Shown one piece after another: positions 62,571 to 64,000 of a stretch of 64,000 nt of DNA. This DNA comes from Bordetella petrii (GTDB taxonomy: Bacteria; Pseudomonadota; Gammaproteobacteria; Burkholderiales; Burkholderiaceae_B). The stretch's first letter is position 1. Each line of letters opens with the position of its first letter. The stretch covers positions 1,693,698 through 1,757,697 of the forward strand of contig NZ_JAFMZZ010000001.1 of the NCBI RefSeq assembly GCF_017356245.1, in the 5' to 3' direction. The translations under genes and the position numbers were made by a program. The notes beneath the pieces are model-generated. The model did no database searches. It saw nothing but the letters and a program-made list of their open reading frames with translations, and was not told the origin of the DNA.

Positions 62571-63182
62571 GTGCCCAACCCTAAGCTCGCCCATTCCATC
62601 AATGCGGCGGCCGCCGATGCGGCTGTCGTGGATGCGTTCGGGCTTGCTCGCCAGGGCGGCGGCGTCCAGGGTACTGTACCCCTGGTGCGGCTGGCCAGGG
62701 CGGTCGAGGGCCTGCCAGAGCAGCCTGCCGGCGAAGCCGGGCTGGTGGCCTGGTCGGTGCGCGGCGAAACCGGAACTGGCGCCGCCAAGACCGGCATCGC
62801 CGCCGGCCAGCCGCTCTTGCACTTGCATGTGCGGGCCAATCCGGTACTGGTGTGCCAGCGTTGCAATGCCCCGTTTGTTTATGCGGTAGATTCCCGGACA
62901 GTACTGCAGTTGGTCAAGTCTGAAGACGAGCTCGACGACGACCTGTCCCTTGAATCGCAAGACCCGGATCTTGCGGACTCGCTGCCCGAAAAGGTGGTGG
63001 GCTCGCATCGTTTCGATCTGTTGGCCCAGGTCGAAGACGAGCTCATCCTGAGCATCCCGTACGTGCCCAGGCATCCCGTATGCCCGGGCGCGCAGGCCGA
63101 AGACGGCGACGCCTCCCCGGCGCCCGCCGCCGGGCGTCCGTCGCCTTTCGCGGTGCTCGAACAACTGAAGCGCAAAGATTAG
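62571..63182 (+). CDS. yceD: YceD (DUF177) protein
   Basis: 203 residues from GTG 62571; a TTG at 62562 is an alternative and neither has an ideal ribosome site. Contains the family core LHVRANPVLVCQRCNAPFVYAVD and the acidic stretch KSEDELDDDLSLESQDPDLADSLPEK, ending in an Ala/Pro-rich tail. YceD is needed for normal 23S rRNA accumulation and precedes rpmF in most proteobacteria. Confidence 0.92.
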   Translation: MPNPKLAHSINAAAADAAVVDAFGLARQGGGVQGTVPLVRLARAVEGLPEQPAGEAGLVAWSVRGETGTGAAKTGIAAGQPLLHLHVRANPVLVCQRCNAPFVYAVDSRTVLQLVKSEDELDDDLSLESQDPDLADSLPEKVVGSHRFDLLAQVEDELILSIPYVPRHPVCPGAQAEDGDASPAPAAGRPSPFAVLEQLKRKD

Positions 63183-63233
63183 GTCAACATCGGGCCGCAT
63201 CGCGTACAATGCGGCCCGTTTCTAGGAGTCATC

Positions 63234-63416
63234 ATGGCTGTTCAACAAAACAAGAAGTCCCCGTCCAAGCGTGGCATGCATCGCTCGCACGATTTCCTGG
63301 GCAACCCGTCCACCGCGATCGAGCCCACCACCGGCGAAACCCATCTGCGCCATCACATCAGCCCCAACGGCTTCTATCGTGGCCGCAAGATCCTGAAGAC
63401 CAAGGCCGACGAATAA
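63234..63416 (+). CDS. rpmF: Ribosomal protein L32
   Basis: 60 residues, [22 protein letters not shown], the cysteine-free form of bL32. AGGAG precedes the ATG. Cotranscription with plsX links ribosome and phospholipid synthesis. Confidence 0.98.
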   Translation: MAVQQNKKSPSKRGMHRSHDFLGNPSTAIEPTTGETHLRHHISPNGFYRGRKILKTKADE

Positions 63417-63466
63417 CGCCGCGGCGGACTCGTCTTTCGCATTCACGGCAGCGCTGACCTGCACCC

Positions 63467-64000
63467 GTGATACGCATCGCCATCGACTGCATGGGCGGCG
63501 ATTTCGGCCTGCCCGTCACGATTCCGGCCGCGATCGAGTTCGCCCGGCAATTCCCGGATTCCCGGCTGTTGCTGGTCGGCCTGCCCGACGCCATCGAGGC
63601 GGCGCTGGCCGAGCACAAGGCCGCCCCGCGCGATCGCCTTGAAATCGTGCCGGCCACCGAGGTCGTCTCCATGGACGATCCGGTCGAGGTCGCCCTGCGT
63701 CGCAAAAAAGATTCCTCCATGCGGCTGGCCGCCCAGGCGGTCAAAGACGGCCGCGCCGACGCCTGCATCTCGGCGGGCAATACCGGCGCCTGGATGGCCA
63801 TCTCGCGCTATGTGCTCAAAACGCTGGACGGCATCGACCGCCCGGCCATCGCCACGTCCATTCCCAACCAGACCGGCCGCGCCACGACCGTGCTCGACCT
63901 GGGCGCCAACGTCGATTGCACCGCCGAGCACCTGCTGCAGTTCGCCATCATGGGCACGGCCCTGACCCAGGCGGTCGACCACCGTGACAACCCCACGGTG
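63467..64000 (+). CDS. plsX: PlsX phosphate acyltransferase, N-terminal part (runs off the right edge)
   Basis: 178 residues visible from GTG 63467 ([26 protein letters not shown]). The AIDCMGGD and [10 protein letters not shown] motifs identify PlsX, which makes acyl-phosphate from acyl-ACP for phospholipid synthesis. Lies 50 bp after rpmF. Confidence 0.96.
   Translation, partial: MIRIAIDCMGGDFGLPVTIPAAIEFARQFPDSRLLLVGLPDAIEAALAEHKAAPRDRLEIVPATEVVSMDDPVEVALRRKKDSSMRLAAQAVKDGRADACISAGNTGAWMAISRYVLKTLDGIDRPAIATSIPNQTGRATTVLDLGANVDCTAEHLLQFAIMGTALTQAVDHRDNPTV

Overview
The window is very GC-rich, densely coded bacterial chromosome with no gap above about 515 bases and no rRNA, tRNA, CRISPR array, transposase or phage gene that I can see. 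Gene content and order point to a betaproteobacterium of the family Alcaligenaceae, most likely Bordetella or a close relative such as Achromobacter. The grounds are a RisA/RisS two-component pair, a Par27-type periplasmic parvulin, PagL, an intracellular PHB depolymerase with a catalytic cysteine, numerous Bug-type solute receptors, and the yceD-rpmF-plsX order. Genus and species are inference; no database search was possible.

Layout. 1-3.1 kb: peroxide defence (ahpC, ahpD) and risA-risS. 3.1-13.7 kb: a tsaB-rimI gene fusion, a uracil-DNA glycosylase whose start carries a 60-bp tandem repeat, lplT, then the chromosome-maintenance run smc-zipA-ligA. 13.7-15.8 kb: a leftward set with par27, bolA, yciB and msrB. 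15.9-17.7 kb: the ECF biotin transporter bioM-bioN-bioY. 17.8-22.9 kb: a branched-chain amino acid type ABC transporter in which permease LivM and ATPase LivG are one polypeptide.

22.9-31.4 kb holds the least conventional part: two divergent catabolic operons. Leftward are a racemase/decarboxylase-like protein, a Bug receptor, an aldehyde dehydrogenase, a beta-hydroxyacid dehydrogenase and an IclR regulator. Rightward are an MmgE/PrpD protein, a second Bug receptor and a metallo-beta-lactamase-fold hydrolase. Two nearly identical inverted repeats (GTTCT-N7-AGAAC) lie in the shared 299-bp promoter region, one before each operon. The simplest reading is an IclR-controlled pathway for an unidentified organic acid. 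31.4-38.2 kb is a second leftward transport block: livG, livF, livK, livH, livM, a ProX-like binding protein and a class IV aminotransferase.

38.3-52.1 kb is housekeeping and redox: nth-rsxB, phaZ, fpr, fdxA, pncB, a RidA-family gene, mtfA, relA, argE, trpB-trpA and accD. 52.3-64 kb: pagL, a hotdog thioesterase and rne with a long structured leader; then rluC, a HAD phosphatase, msrP-msrQ behind a possible ECF-sigma promoter, an amidase/methyltransferase/maf overlapping set, and divergently yceD-rpmF-plsX, which runs off the right edge.

Start codons were chosen from ribosome-binding sites, stop/start overlaps and the expected N-termini of each family; several differ from the longest open frame, and this is stated in the entries.
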